DNA from: Rhynchonema sp. JSB1_4
Lineage: Eukaryota > Nematoda > Chromadorea > Monhysterida > Xyalidae
NCBI GenBank assembly: GCA_030248065.1
Contig: JASAMV010000676.1
Location: forward strand, 1-64,000
Direction of reading: 5' to 3'
Length of the DNA: 64,000 nucleotides
Part shown: positions 24,201-33,466 of the stretch, piece after piece
How the letters are laid out: each line of letters opens with the position of its first letter
Position numbering within the stretch: position 1 is the stretch's first letter
The notes under the pieces: model-generated
What the model was told of the DNA's origin: nothing
Databases searched by the model: none
What the model saw: the letters and a program-made list of their open reading frames with translations, nothing else
Made by a program: the position numbers and the translations under genes

Positions 24201-27200
24201 AGGTGCCTTAGGCCACCCTACATCTGCGTTCAAAATTTGACGTTGATCGGTACCGGCGTCGTGGAGTTACGGTACCCAACGCCTCTCAAAAAGTGCAAAA
24301 ACGTTCTTCTTTCTTTCTTTTTTTTCCGGCAAAATGTTCGTCCAAAACTCAGGGATGCATCGGACGAGAAATCCGCCGCGGTACCGGGGGTTTTGAAGGT
24401 CGAGAAACTCGGTGGTGACATTGGTTTTTGGGTTCAGTACTTTTCGGAGCCAGAACCGGAACTGGAACCGGAACTCAGTATTTAGCCATGCAAATAAGTC
24501 GCACACTACTAGTCTGGTCATAAAGACAGTGCGTGCGGTATATAGGTTTTCTGGGTCGAGAAATCTAATGGTGACGTTGGTTTTTGAATCCGGAGCTCTT
24601 CGGAGCCAGAACCGGAACTGGAACCGGAACTCAGTATTTATCAAGCAAATAAGTCACATAATACTGGTCTGATCATAAAGACAGTGCGTGCGGTATATAG
24701 GTTTTCGGGGTCGAGAAGTCTAATGGTGAAAATGGCTTTTCAATCCGGAGCTCTTCGGAACCAGAACTGGAACCGGAACTCAATATTTAGCAATGCAAAT
24801 AAGTCGCACAATACTGGTCTAATCATAAAGACAGTGCGTGCGGTGTATAGGTTTTCGGGGTCGAGAAATCTGATGGTGACATTGGCTTTTGAATCCGGAG
24901 CTCTTCGGAGCCAGAACCGGAACTGGAACCGGAACTCAATATTTAGCAATGCAATTAAGCCGCACAATACTGCTCTGATCATGAAGCCAGTGGGTGCGGA
25001 ACATAGGTTTTCAGGGTCGAGAAATCTAATGGTGACATTGGTTTTTGAATCCGGAGCCCTTCGGAGCCAGAACCGGAACTGGAACCGGAACTCAGTATTT
25101 ATCAAGCAAATAAGTCGCACAATACTGGTTTGATCATAAGGACAGTGCGTGCGGTATATAGGTTTTCGGGGTCGAGAAATCTAATGCTGACATTGGTTTT
25201 TAAATCCGGAACTTTTTGGAGCCAGAACCGGAACTAGAACCGGAACTCAAAACTGATTTACGTGAATAAACAACACAATGCTGCCCTGATCATGAAGAAA
25301 GTGGGGGCGATATATAGGCTTTCGGGGTCGAGAAATACAATGGCGACATTAGTTTTTGAATCCGGAGCTCTCCGGAGCCAGAACCGAAACTGGAACCGGA
25401 ACTCAGTATTTATCCATGCAAATAAGTCGCACAATACTGGCCTGATCTTAACGACAGTGCGTGCGGTATATAGGTTTTCGGGGTCGAGAAACCCAACGGT
25501 GGCATTGGTTTTTAAATCTGGAACTTTTGTGAGCCAGAACCGGAACTAGAACCGGAACTCAGTATTGATCAATGCAAATAAATAGTGTAATAGTGATCTG
25601 ATCTCCAATAATGTTTCAGCTGTTTATGTTTCTGGGGTTGGGGAACCGATGGTGACATCGCTTTTTTAGCTCGTTCTTGATTGAGGTGTAAAACAGTAAC
25701 ATGAATACAGTAAAACCACCACAAGGTGAACCCTTACATAGTGAATTCCTCTGTACAGTGAACGAATTATCAGTGTGATCATATGTATTTTCCGTCCACC
25801 GAGTGAGAAAATGCGCTTACTCGATATAAAACAACAAATACAAGAAGAAAAATGCCTGCTGTCGCGCGGCAAGAATCAGGATATGGTTCTCGGTATCATG
25901 CTGGTCGCATATAAAACACATATACAAGATTGTTGACTCCCCAAAGTAAAAAAGATATCAGTGGTTACGCACAGGAGCAAAAGGCGACTAAAAACATCAC
26001 CGAAACAGAAGAAAAGCTTATTTGCCAAAAAATGAACAGGATTTAGAAAGAGGCATTGCATTCCTTTCGAAAAGTGAATTCAAAAGCGATACGCCATCAA
26101 GGAACCATATTGCGGCCAATAGCGCAATGAGGCGACGACGGCAAGATGTCACAGATTCGATTCGTACTAGTAACGGCATAAAGAGTGGGTAAAACGATTA
26201 CGAGTTGGCCGCAATATGGTTTCTTGATGGCGTATCGCTTTTTAATTCACTTTTCGAAAGGAATGCAATGCCTCTTTCTAAATCCCGTTCATTTTTTGGC
26301 AAGTAAGCTTTTCTTCTGTTTCGGTGATGTTTTTAGTCGCCTTTTGCTTCTGTGCGTAACCACTGATATCTTTTTACTTTGGGGAGTAAACAATCTTGTA
26401 TAGGTGTTTTATATGCGACCAGCATGATACCGAGAACCATATCCTGATTCTTGCCGTGCGACAGCAGGCATTTTTCTTCTTGTATTTACACATTATTACC
26501 TACTTAATGCACTATACTATACCTTGATTTTTGGCGACCCCCCCCCCACCATCTATCTATCGTCAACAACTTTGGGTCGACCCCCCAGATTTCGGACTTG
26601 GATCATCTATCTATCGTCAACACATTTCGGGTCCCAATCTATCTATCGTCAACACCCTGACCAAGTACTACACTGAGTGAGACTGACGGACTCTTCCGCC
26701 TTCAGTCTGTTCCTCATTCCTCATCTGCCGCTCTGCATAAAACGTAGATGACGTGTCCCGCTAAAGCAGCCAAAGGTACGGTGGACTGTGACAGCCATAT
26801 CAACTCACCCTGACTCACACTCTGCCTGATCACAGGTGCACGTGCCTGTTTGCCCACCCCTTTCAGTACGCCAAGAAAGTGGCGGGTGTCCTCCGGTGAT
26901 GCGGGCATGGTCATTTGTTTTTGGGTGCGTTTAGCGAGACGTTCCGTGAAGGTGCTGTAACTTTATTTACTTCAGTCGTTGTTGTGAAAAGTACTTTTAA
27001 TAAAACATCAAACCTCACGACGCAACACATGTGAACGTTCAATCACAATCAAAGTGTTTGGCCAGATTAAAGGCGCAGAAATGGTTAAAGCTCGATAAAT
27101 TAGTCAGCGCCCATTTATTTTGTCGTGCACTCCTTTTGAAATCAACAGTTTTGGGTTGTTCAAGACCTCAAATAAAAACACCTTACTTGTAGGCCAATTC

Positions 27201-28943
27201 TAATTTGTCCATGGGTTGCGCACGTCGGTCCATGCCCTTTCTCAGTGTTTCATCGGCCTTCTTATAGTCATCGGCAGCCTCGAGTGCTTCCGAATAAGCG
27301 ATGTAGAAATCAGCCAGTTCGGTGCAATGCCCGTTGGTGTACATGAACTCATAGATGGCCAGGCAACCCATTGAGATGCTGATTGACGCCTGCAATTTGG
27401 GGAATAACCAGAAACAGAAACAGGACAATACACACAAAAAATAAGGGACTTTGAGAAACTTTGTGATCGGAATTGACTTGTCTTGGTGGCGAGGCTATGT
27501 TCTATAATATTGTATTGACATGTTCCGTGGACAGTTATTGAAGGAGACTCACTCGATTCGCCGACACCGGTGTGAAACTTGCGACGCCAATAAAATATAT
27601 AAGAACACGACAGATTCAAAAAAAACTATTGTATCGAGTTGAGACTCTCCTAGGTACGAACTTATATCGGTTTATATCTAGATGACACAAAACCCCGATT
27701 TTTGATCTCAAATATAGTCAAATCAAATCAACACGAGCGACTCACGTATTTAGCCCACACATAAAACCATCGGGCATCGTTTCTATACTTGTCTTCTTTG
27801 CTGAACGCGTTGATGCACTTCTCGATCAACGGACGCAAATGGCTGGTCTCGCCGCTCGCGTAGTTCTGTTCGGCCCATTTGATGTACCTGCGCGTTGATG
27901 TGTTGGGTTCAAACTGAATCGTTTCGTAGTCATCTGTTTCCCTTTCGAACGTCTCTCAATTTTGCCAATCAGAAAACGGCACTCACTCAAACCAAACGCT
28001 CAGCGGGTCGTCACCGTCGTACGAACGAAGTCGCTCCTCGAACGTGCTGAAAGCAGGGGCACAAATACGTGGTCAACAGCAACAGGGATCGCAATCTGAA
28101 GGGTCACACACACCTACACCCACACTTACGGACGTTTGGTGAAAAACCCACCACACGCCCACACAGTTGCTTAAAAAAACCCACACCAACACTTCAAAAT
28201 TTGAAGAAATGACCGTTACAGTTTAACATTAAAAAAGTACGGTGCAGGCCTGAAAATTCAATTGGTACAAGTATTTCTTCAATTTCACGTCTCAACGAAG
28301 TTATCCATTTTTTAAAAGCGAAAACATCAACTCTGAACAAAAGTTATAATTTTTCCAAAGTGAAAACGTCAATGTTGAACAAAATTTTGCCAATAATGTT
28401 GGTGTGTGAGTGGGGTTACCCACACACAGTTGAAAAACCGGACCCACGCATTTGAAAGTGCCATACACCCACACCCGATCCCTAGTGGTCGCCGCACCAG
28501 AGGCGGCAATCGGGTTCGGTCCGGGTCCGGGCACAGCTTTCAGCTGCCATTCCCGACCGACACCAACTTTTACTATTCACTTTAAGAAAATCATTATTTT
28601 TTTATTAGCTAAAAATAGTTAGCGATTCGGTGCTTCCATTTACCCGTTTATCAGGAATTTTTTATGATGAACAGTCAGTTTTTATACCATACCAACCACT
28701 TGTTCAGAGATGAATATGGTGCAGGGGGTGCACCGATGAACAGTGGTGGCGCTGGGGACAGAGAACCAACCCTCTTCGATATCCGTGGTGACTTGAAAAA
28801 CAGACAGATTGGTAAATCCGCACTCACAGTCTCCGTTTCATAATTTGATCATCGCCGCCAGGTCCATGCCCGTGAGCCAGCTGCGATACGTCACGACCGC
28901 GACGAATCGGTTGAATGTTTTCTTTCGACGTTTCCCAGTCCAT
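12238..28943 (-). CDS. BUB1: BUB1/BUBR1 (MADBUB) spindle-assembly-checkpoint kinase
   Basis: Kinetochore checkpoint protein, about 1,243 residues in 30 exons. Start codon at 28943 opens MDWETSKENIQP with a KEN box. Exons: 28943-28828, 28046-27987, 27887-27746, 27389-27187 (TPR domain), 26954-26809 (linker GKQARAPVIR), 23875-23673 (ABBA FQVYSE, second KEN), 23533-23430 (ABBA FDVYVD), 23349-23261, 23074-22922 (GLEBS BUB3-binding segment, YAGAAEFSIEEL), 22850-22706, 22095-21989, 21676-21515, 21344-21271, 21175-20976 (ABBA FEIYQD and FEIYCD, third KEN), 20744-20627, 20562-20485, 20065-19993, 19507-19437, 19257-18298 (interrupted by a transposon), 17970-17857, 17783-17700, 17068-16959, 16729-16612, then kinase exons 15683-15543 (GEGAFARAY, lysine in WVMK), 15255-15172 (PWEFY), 15090-15001, 14940-14783 (HADVKPDN), 14351-14177 (IDWG), 13869-13763 and 12382-12238. 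Exon lengths without the transposon sum to 3,732, a multiple of three. Catalytic K, D, N and D are all present. A further 3' exon is possible. Confidence 0.93.
12507..12986. mobile_element. hAT-like MITE, TAGGGTTAGAG family, copy 1
   Basis: Terminal inverted repeats TAGGGTTAGAG / CTCTAACCCTA are flanked by a perfect 8-bp target-site duplication ATCACAAC (12499-12506 and 12987-12994). That TSD length and the TAGGG ends are typical of hAT superfamily elements. The interior has no transposase; both subterminal regions are arrays of CCCGACACCCGACA units. It lies in the last intron of the BUB1-family gene. Confidence 0.9.
12995..13710 (+). mobile_element. 3' fragment of a non-LTR retrotransposon
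   Basis: An open frame running to the TAA at 13499 encodes LLERTQKSIIRMFSGNYDRS and continues through a region rich in Arg and Leu. This layout is typical of the segment after the reverse transcriptase domain of CR1/Jockey-type elements. The sequence then ends with ATAAAAAA and a short ACTTGA tandem near 13686-13704, as non-LTR 3' tails do. No reverse transcriptase catalytic domain is present, so this is a 5'-truncated dead copy. It lies in the last intron of the BUB1-family gene, antisense to it, next to the hAT-like MITE. Confidence 0.6.
15766..16183. mobile_element. hAT-like MITE with GTATCCGG-type subterminal units
   Basis: Ends CAGTGGTGTCGTTGGG and its near-inverse CCCAACGACATCACTG are flanked by GCGCACTC (15758-15765) and GCGCACCC (16184-16191), an 8-bp duplication with one mismatch. 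The interior holds copies of a TATCCGGTATCC unit and a central GC-rich palindrome GCTTGCGGGCGCAAGC. It sits in the intron just 5' of the first kinase exon of the BUB1-family gene. Confidence 0.8.
17335..17430 (+). repeat. tRNA-like/SINE fragment
   Basis: TAGCACAGTGGTTAAGAGTG near 17346 resembles a polymerase III A box, with no good B box. It is followed by a segment (ttcttatatggtcattgtgc) that recurs in the same sense near 19348 and inverted near 17165-17185. This suggests a dispersed repeat whose copies share this 3' part. Confidence 0.3.
18452..19241. mobile_element. hAT-like MITE inserted in a coding exon of the BUB1-family gene
   Basis: Perfect terminal inverted repeats CAGGGTTGGATTAAAAAA and its complement are flanked by the perfect 8-bp duplication CTTGTGGT (18444-18451 and 19242-19249). 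The 790-bp interior carries long A/T homopolymer blocks near both ends and no transposase. Removing the element and one copy of the duplication joins 19257-19242 to 18443-18298 (minus strand), an exon of 162 nt in the right phase with both neighbours. Confidence 0.92.
19595..19966. mobile_element. hAT-like MITE, TAGGGTTAGAG family, copy 2
   Basis: It has the same terminal inverted repeats as the element at 12507. The 8-bp duplication is AATGTGAC (19587-19594) and ACTGTGAC (19967-19974), with one mismatch. The subterminal units are GTCGGGTGTCGG. It is shorter and more diverged than copy 1, and lies in an intron of the BUB1-family gene only about 18 bp from an exon border. Confidence 0.87.
22186..22480. 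mobile_element. Probable MITE with GGAGGGGGAGATAG units
   Basis: Copies of a G-rich unit (ggagggggagatagtgtacc and variants) lie on both sides of an AT-rich centre with the TTTTAGGCATAAAAATGCC palindrome. This is the layout of the other MITEs here. No convincing terminal inverted repeat or duplication was found at the right end, so the borders are uncertain. It lies in a BUB1-family intron. Confidence 0.45.
24390..25630. repeat. Tandem array, about eight units of roughly 155 bp
   Basis: The landmark gacagtgcgtgcggtatata recurs near 24525, 24680, 24829, 25140 and 25452, with diverged versions near 24984 and 25292. Each unit also holds CGGAGCCAGAACCGGAACTG. Units are 80-95 percent alike by eye. 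The array lies inside the 2.7-kb hAT-like element. Confidence 0.85.
25845..26485. repeat. Long inverted repeat, arms about 275 bp
   Basis: The left arm (about 25845-26115) is the near-exact reverse complement of the right arm (about 26205-26485), with about 90 bp of spacer. Matching blocks include gaggcattgcattcctttcg against cgaaaggaatgcaatgcctc. It lies inside the 2.7-kb hAT-like element. Confidence 0.88.
28083..28484. mobile_element. Probable MITE with CCCACAC units
   Basis: The ends CAGGGATCG and CGATCCCTA form a short inverted repeat. Subterminal CCCACACC-type units occur on both sides of an AT-rich centre. The duplication is not clean: GTGGTCAA at 28069 against GTGGTCGC at 28485. It lies in intron 1 of the BUB1-family gene. 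Confidence 0.5.
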
Positions 28944-28986
28944 TGATTCAGTTAGTTAGACACGTTCTTTGCGCTCGAATTCTGGA

Positions 28987-29340
28987 TCAGATCGCTTGCT
29001 CGCCCAGCGCTAGCGGAACAGTAACATAGGCTCGCGACGGTTTGATCTGGGTGCATGCAACAAACAGTGCTGTGGTTGTTTCTGAGGCAAGATACTGTAC
29101 CTTGGCGCCAAAAAAAGTGGGGAGATATCGGGGGATTTGGGGAGGATCCGATTTGGGGGTGGGGGCTTGTCTTGGGAAGAAAGTGTGGCCTCGAACCGGA
29201 CGAGCGTTGGGTTGTGATGGGAAAAAGGTTTCCTTATTTAGACCAGGGGCGAGACCGCAAACGATCTTGTGGGTGAGCACAAGATCATTGACAATGACAA
29301 GACAGGTCTGAAGATGAGAGGATAGGATACCACAGAATAG
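28987..29340 (-). mobile_element. Possible remnant of a non-LTR reverse transcriptase C-terminus
   Basis: The minus-strand frame includes DLVLTHKIVCGLAPGL followed about 25 residues later by RGHTFFPRQ. This spacing is common in the C-terminal part of CR1-like reverse transcriptases. It lies directly upstream of the start of the BUB1-family gene. No catalytic motif is present, and the resemblance is weak. Confidence 0.3.
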
Positions 29341-29901
29341 TGGTATGGTAAGGCTGTGTTGTCGTGTCAAACGTTGTTTAAGCTTGCGTTGCGTACACAA
29401 CAAAATACAGTGTTTTAAGCATAATTGCCGCTGTTAAAGTTAGAACATACCGAAAACAAGCCATGTTAGGGGCATTATTAACAGTGATTTTTTTCGTCGG
29501 GGGGGCCAAACGAAAAATACAACCCCCAATAATTGACCCCCCATGAATTGAACCCCCCAAAATGACCCCAGTGAAAAATAGACCCCGCCGGGTTCTATTT
29601 CCGTTTACTGTCGGTACCGGAGCCCGGCCCGGCTCGTTTCCGATCTCTGCCCCAAACCTCACGGAAACTGACTTTTGGTAGAAACAGCAAGACCGTTCAA
29701 CTGCATTTACCGTAAAAACCTAAATACAGCCCCCCGGGATAGAGCCCCCCCCCGTAAATACAGCCCCCCAAAAAGGGGTCAGTGAATTAATAGAGCCCCC
29801 CCGGAATAGAGCCCCCAAAGTAACATCCCCTATACAGTAGTGTATTAAGGCTTGATAGTGGTGCACAGGTACATTTATGCCCGTTTGTTGTTCGTTCAGA
29901 G

Positions 29902-31150
29902 CAGAGATCGGAAACGGGCCGGCCCGGCCCATTTTGGAGTTGGTCGACCGGGCCGGGCCGGAGATTTGGGGGGACCGGCCCGGCCCGGTATGCCTAAATT
30001 TGAACGAAATTACCATTTTTTGAACCAAAATTTTTGCGCTTCGCGCAATAACATTTCCTAGTTCTTGATCTTTTCAGTCATCGTTTTGAAGAAAGAAGCA
30101 GTAGCTACCCATACCCAGGCCTTTGCTTTGCAGCAGTGCTGTGGCTACTTTTGCGGGGCGGGTAGGGTACATAGGTGGAAAAAATCGGGGCGGGTAGGGG
30201 GGTAGTGTACCTGGGATTTGGGGGGGGGGGGGAAATCCGGTTTGAGGGGGGGAGGGGGGGGGGAGATTTTTCGGGGCGGGTAGGGTACAACACAACTTTT
30301 TTCGGGTGCCTGTTTGTATGTACTAAAAAGTGCCTATATCGCGCGCAGCGCGAGATTTTTTACACTTTTTCGGGTTTTCGGTCGAAATTTGGGCATTTTT
30401 GACCGACAAAATGGGCATTTTGGGGGTAAAAATCGGGGCGGGTAGGGTACCAGGGCGGGGCTGGTAGGGGAGTACGGTACCAGAGCGGGGCGGGTAGGGG
30501 GGTAGCGTACCAGGCCGGGGCGGGTAGGGTACCATTGGGGGGACCGGGACCCCCCCCCCCCCCCCCCAGTTACAGCACTGCTTTGCAGCAATCAACCTAC
30601 TGTACCACCAAAAAAGCCTGCCTGCAATCAACCTACCTACTGTAGTACCGACCGGCCGAGCTGGGGGGAGTCGTCCGGGAACAAAATTTTATGTCTACAT
30701 AGTACATATTGATGAGAATGTACTCTTAAGCGCTAATTTCGCGCGTCACGCGCGATTTTTCGCCTATATGGAGACGGAGTGAAAAATACCGATTTTAAAC
30801 CATTTTGAGCCAAAAATTATACCATATAAAACCATACCTACTACACTACTGTACCAACCGGGGCGGCGACTTACGTACTGCATCAGGATGGCGCGTCAAT
30901 CTACCTACCTACCTACCTACCCTTCCCCCCAGCTGTACCAACCAGTGAAAACAAGTATTCTGCAGAAAATTTTCGAATTTTTTTCAGCTTTTTGGACTTT
31001 TTTAGTTTTCAGCCCTTGAAAATTGGCTGACCGGGCCGGGCCGGGCCGACCTCAAGCCAAAACGGGCCGGGCCGGGCCGACCTGCAGCCCTCCACCGGGC
31101 CGGGCCGGGCCGGGCCGGGCCGACTTTACCCGGCCCGTTTCCGATCTCTG
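29902..31150. mobile_element. hAT-like MITE, GGGCCGGGCCGG units
   Basis: Ends CAGAGATCGGAAACGGGCC and GGCCCGTTTCCGATCTCTG are flanked by the perfect 8-bp duplication GTTCAGAG (29894-29901 and 31151-31158). GGGCCGGGCCGG arrays lie at both ends. A related right-end fragment is at about 29595-29638. The element is itself interrupted by the one at 30134. Confidence 0.92.
30134..30580. mobile_element. hAT-like MITE, GGGGCGGGTAGGGTACC units
   Basis: Ends CAGTGCTGTGGCT and AGTTACAGCACTG are flanked by the perfect duplication CTTTGCAG (30126-30133 and 30581-30588). Several GGGGCGGGTAGGGTACC units lie on each side of the core TATCGCGCGCAGCGCGAGAT. It lies inside the element at 29902. Confidence 0.92.
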
Positions 31151-31254
31151 GTTCAGAGCACATAATACGCCTCTTATTGACGAATAGACACGAATAAATG
31201 CGATTACAAGCGAAAAAACATCCTTTCAAACCCCTTTTTAGGCAGTGTTGGAGG

Positions 31255-31667
31255 CAGTGGTGTAGCTACCCAGGCGGGGCGGCAACCTACTGTACCACCC
31301 AAAATGCGGGGCGGCAACCTACCTACTGTACCAGCCGAGCTAGGGGGGGGGTCGTACCACTTGGGGGGGGGGGGTCATCTGGAAACCGAAATTTTTTATG
31401 TCTAAATACTGAAGAAAATGTGGCCTAAAACACTAATTTCGCGCGCAGCGCGCGATTTTTCGCCTATATGCAGACAAATATGCTAATTTTATGCAATTTT
31501 AAGCCAAAAATGAATGTTTTCGGTGAAAAGTTAGGTGGGGCGGCAACCTACCTACTGTACCAGGGGAGGGGCGGCAACCTACCTACTGTACCAGGCGAGG
31601 GGCGGCAACCTACCTACTGTACCTAGGGGGGGGGCTCCCCCCCCACTCCCCCCCAGCTACACCACTG
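31255..31667. mobile_element. hAT-like MITE, CGGCAACCTACCTACTGTACC units
   Basis: Ends CAGTGGTGTAGCT and AGCTACACCACTG are flanked by the perfect duplication GTTGGAGG (31247-31254 and 31668-31675), which is target sequence of the element at 31243. The core TTCGCGCGCAGCGCGCGATT lies between arrays of CGGCAACCTACCTACTGTAC. Confidence 0.94.
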
Positions 31668-31684
31668 GTTGGAGGTACTCTGGA

Positions 31685-32158
31685 CAGTGTAGTACTTGGT
31701 CAGGGTGTTGACGATAGATAGATTAGGACCCGAAATGTGTTGACGATAGATAGATGACCCAAGTCCGAAATCTGGGGGGGGTCGACCCAAACTTGTTGAC
31801 GATAGATAGATGGTGGGGGGGGGGGTCGCCAAAAATCAAGGTATAGTATAGTGTACTAAGTGGGTAATAATGTGTAAATATTAATGAAAATGCACTAAGA
31901 TGTACTAAATCCGCGCGTAGCGCGCGATTTTTGCCTATTTGGGACAAAAAATACCGATTTTGAGCCATTTTGAGGCAAAAATACCCATTTTGGGGTCGAA
32001 ATGTGTTGACGATAGATAGATTGTTCCCAGAATTTGTTGACGATAGATAGATTTGCCCATAAGTGTTGACGATAGATAGATGAAATCAAAAAGTGTTGAC
32101 GATAGATAGATGAATTTGGGGGGGGACCCCCCCCCACCCCCCCCCAAGTACTACCCTG
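31685..32158. mobile_element. hAT-like MITE, TGTTGACGATAGATAGAT units
   Basis: Ends CAGTGTAGTACTTGG and CCAAGTACTACCCTG are flanked by the perfect duplication ACTCTGGA (31677-31684 and 32159-32166), again target sequence of the element at 31243. Seven GTTGACGATAGATAGAT units flank the core CCGCGCGTAGCGCGCGATTT. It is the short relative of the 2.7-kb element at 23964. Confidence 0.94.
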
Positions 32159-33466
32159 ACTCTGGAGGGGGATGCCTACTCTGTACCGCGCTCGGAGAGG
32201 GGGGATACCTACTGTACCAGAGCCGATGGTCTGGGGGGGGGGTTATGTACCTAGGGGGGTTTGGGGGGGTTAGGTTTTGGGGTGAAAATTTTTATGTGTT
32301 TATTATGTGTGGAATCGTGTGAAAACGTAGTATTTGCGCGCGTAGCGCGCGAATTTCGGGTAATTTGAGGTAAAAACCACTGATTTTGCACTAATTTTGG
32401 CCATTTTGGTCAAAAATTGGCACTTTTGGGGCAAAATCGGGGGGGATACCTAGTGTACCGGGGTGAAAATCGGGGGGATACCTACTGTACCATGCCAAAC
32501 ATCGGGGGGATACCTACTGTACCAGGCGAGGGGGATACCTACTGTACTGGGGGGGGCTACCGCTACCCCCAAACCCCCCACCTCCAACACTGTTTTTAGG
32601 GGTTTTTGGGGGTATTTCAGGGAACAATTTTTTCAGGTTCGGGTCAGTGAATTAATAGAGGCCCCCCGGAATAGAGCCCCCAAAATGGGGTCAGTGAGTT
32701 AATAGAGCCCCCTTCTTTTAGGTTTTTACGGTATGTCGATCTGTAGAATCAAAATGGGGTCAGTGAATAAATAGAGCCCCCTTGTATTTGGGTTTTTACG
32801 GTAAACGGAATCCAACTCTTGATTTCTCTTTCGCTCAATTTTTGGCTCGGGCTTCGATTCAGGCAAAGGCTTCGATTCAGGCTTTGGATTCCGTTTGTGT
32901 GAATTCTGTGCGCGTGCGCGTCAAAACTCTCAGAATTATTTTCTCTCTCCTCAGTTTTTCAAATTTCCCGCGTTCGCCGGGCGGCCGGAGCTGCCGCATG
33001 GAGGAACCGAAATTTCGTGAATGGTGCACCACCACAATTACTCTTCCTCTGTTTTTGTCCAATTTTATCACATTCTTTTTTGATAATCAATATTCAATAA
33101 CGGCAACAGTATGAACTTTGAAGGCAAGCGCTAAGACCACCTGTCCTTCGATTTGGCACCGACGACAAGACTTGCCTCAGACATGCTTTTGGCAAATCGT
33201 TGCCAAGTCGGACCGTAGTCGTGGTGTTTTCCTTCAAGGCTTACACAGCCGTAAGCTTTCATTCAGCTCTAGTTTTTGTTGGGCATGGTTCAACAGGACG
33301 ATCGGTTTATCCGATCGCTTGCGTGCACCGTAATTGTTTTTTTAGACTGAATTATCCAAACGATTATTTATTTATTTGGGTTCAATGCTCACAAATGGTT
33401 CGAATCAATATGAATCATCCAAAGTCTAAATATTTCAGTAGAATGGACAATGACATCTTCAGTATT

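Larger units (their letters stand above)
23964..26675. mobile_element. 2.7-kb hAT-like element with GATAGATAGAT subterminal units
   Basis: The left end CAGGGTAGTACTT and right end CCAAGTACTACACTG match the ends of the short element at 31685. The flanks AGTGACAC (23956-23963) and AGTGAGAC (26676-26683) form an 8-bp duplication with one mismatch. Both ends carry the unit ATCTATCTATCGTCAACA. Between them lie a tandem array (24390-25630) and a long inverted repeat (25845-26485). No transposase frame is visible. It occupies most of a BUB1-family intron. Confidence 0.75.
31243..32592. mobile_element. hAT-like MITE, GGGGATACCTACTGTACC units
   Basis: Ends CAGTGTTGGAGG and ACCTCCAACACTG are flanked by the perfect duplication TTTTTAGG (31235-31242 and 32593-32600). 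Two other MITEs (31255 and 31685) are inserted within its first 30 bases. Units GGGGATACCTACTGTACC flank the core TTGCGCGCGTAGCGCGCGAA. Confidence 0.93.
29706..32805. mobile_element. Outer element of the nest, TTTACCGTAAAAACC ends
   Basis: TTTACCGTAAAAACC at 29706 is the reverse complement of GGTTTTTACGGTAAA ending at 32805. Just inside both ends are ATAGAGCCCCCC and GGGGTCAGTGAATTAATAGA units. Everything between is explained as two further insertions, each containing others. No target-site duplication was found for this outermost element. Confidence 0.65.

Noticed and set aside
24412..25133. Open frames reading repeated RSQNRNWNRNSVF and, on the other strand, EFRFQFRFWLRR
   Set aside because: They come from the 155-bp tandem array; both strands and several frames are open through the repeat, with no start context or splice sites.
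30323..30631. Proline-rich open frames in the 30.1-30.6 kb block
   Set aside because: Translations of G/C-rich subterminal MITE units (GGGGCGGGTAGGG), not protein-coding.
30090..30940. A seventh hAT-like element with CAGTAGCTACCC left end surrounding 30134-30580
   Set aside because: Core and CAACCTACCTACTG units support it, but the right terminus is degenerate and no duplication could be read, so it is mentioned only as possible.
31680..32160. Regular GATAGATAGAT spacing resembling a CRISPR array
   Set aside because: Spacers are unequal and the units lie symmetrically inside an element with TIRs and an 8-bp TSD; the host is eukaryotic.
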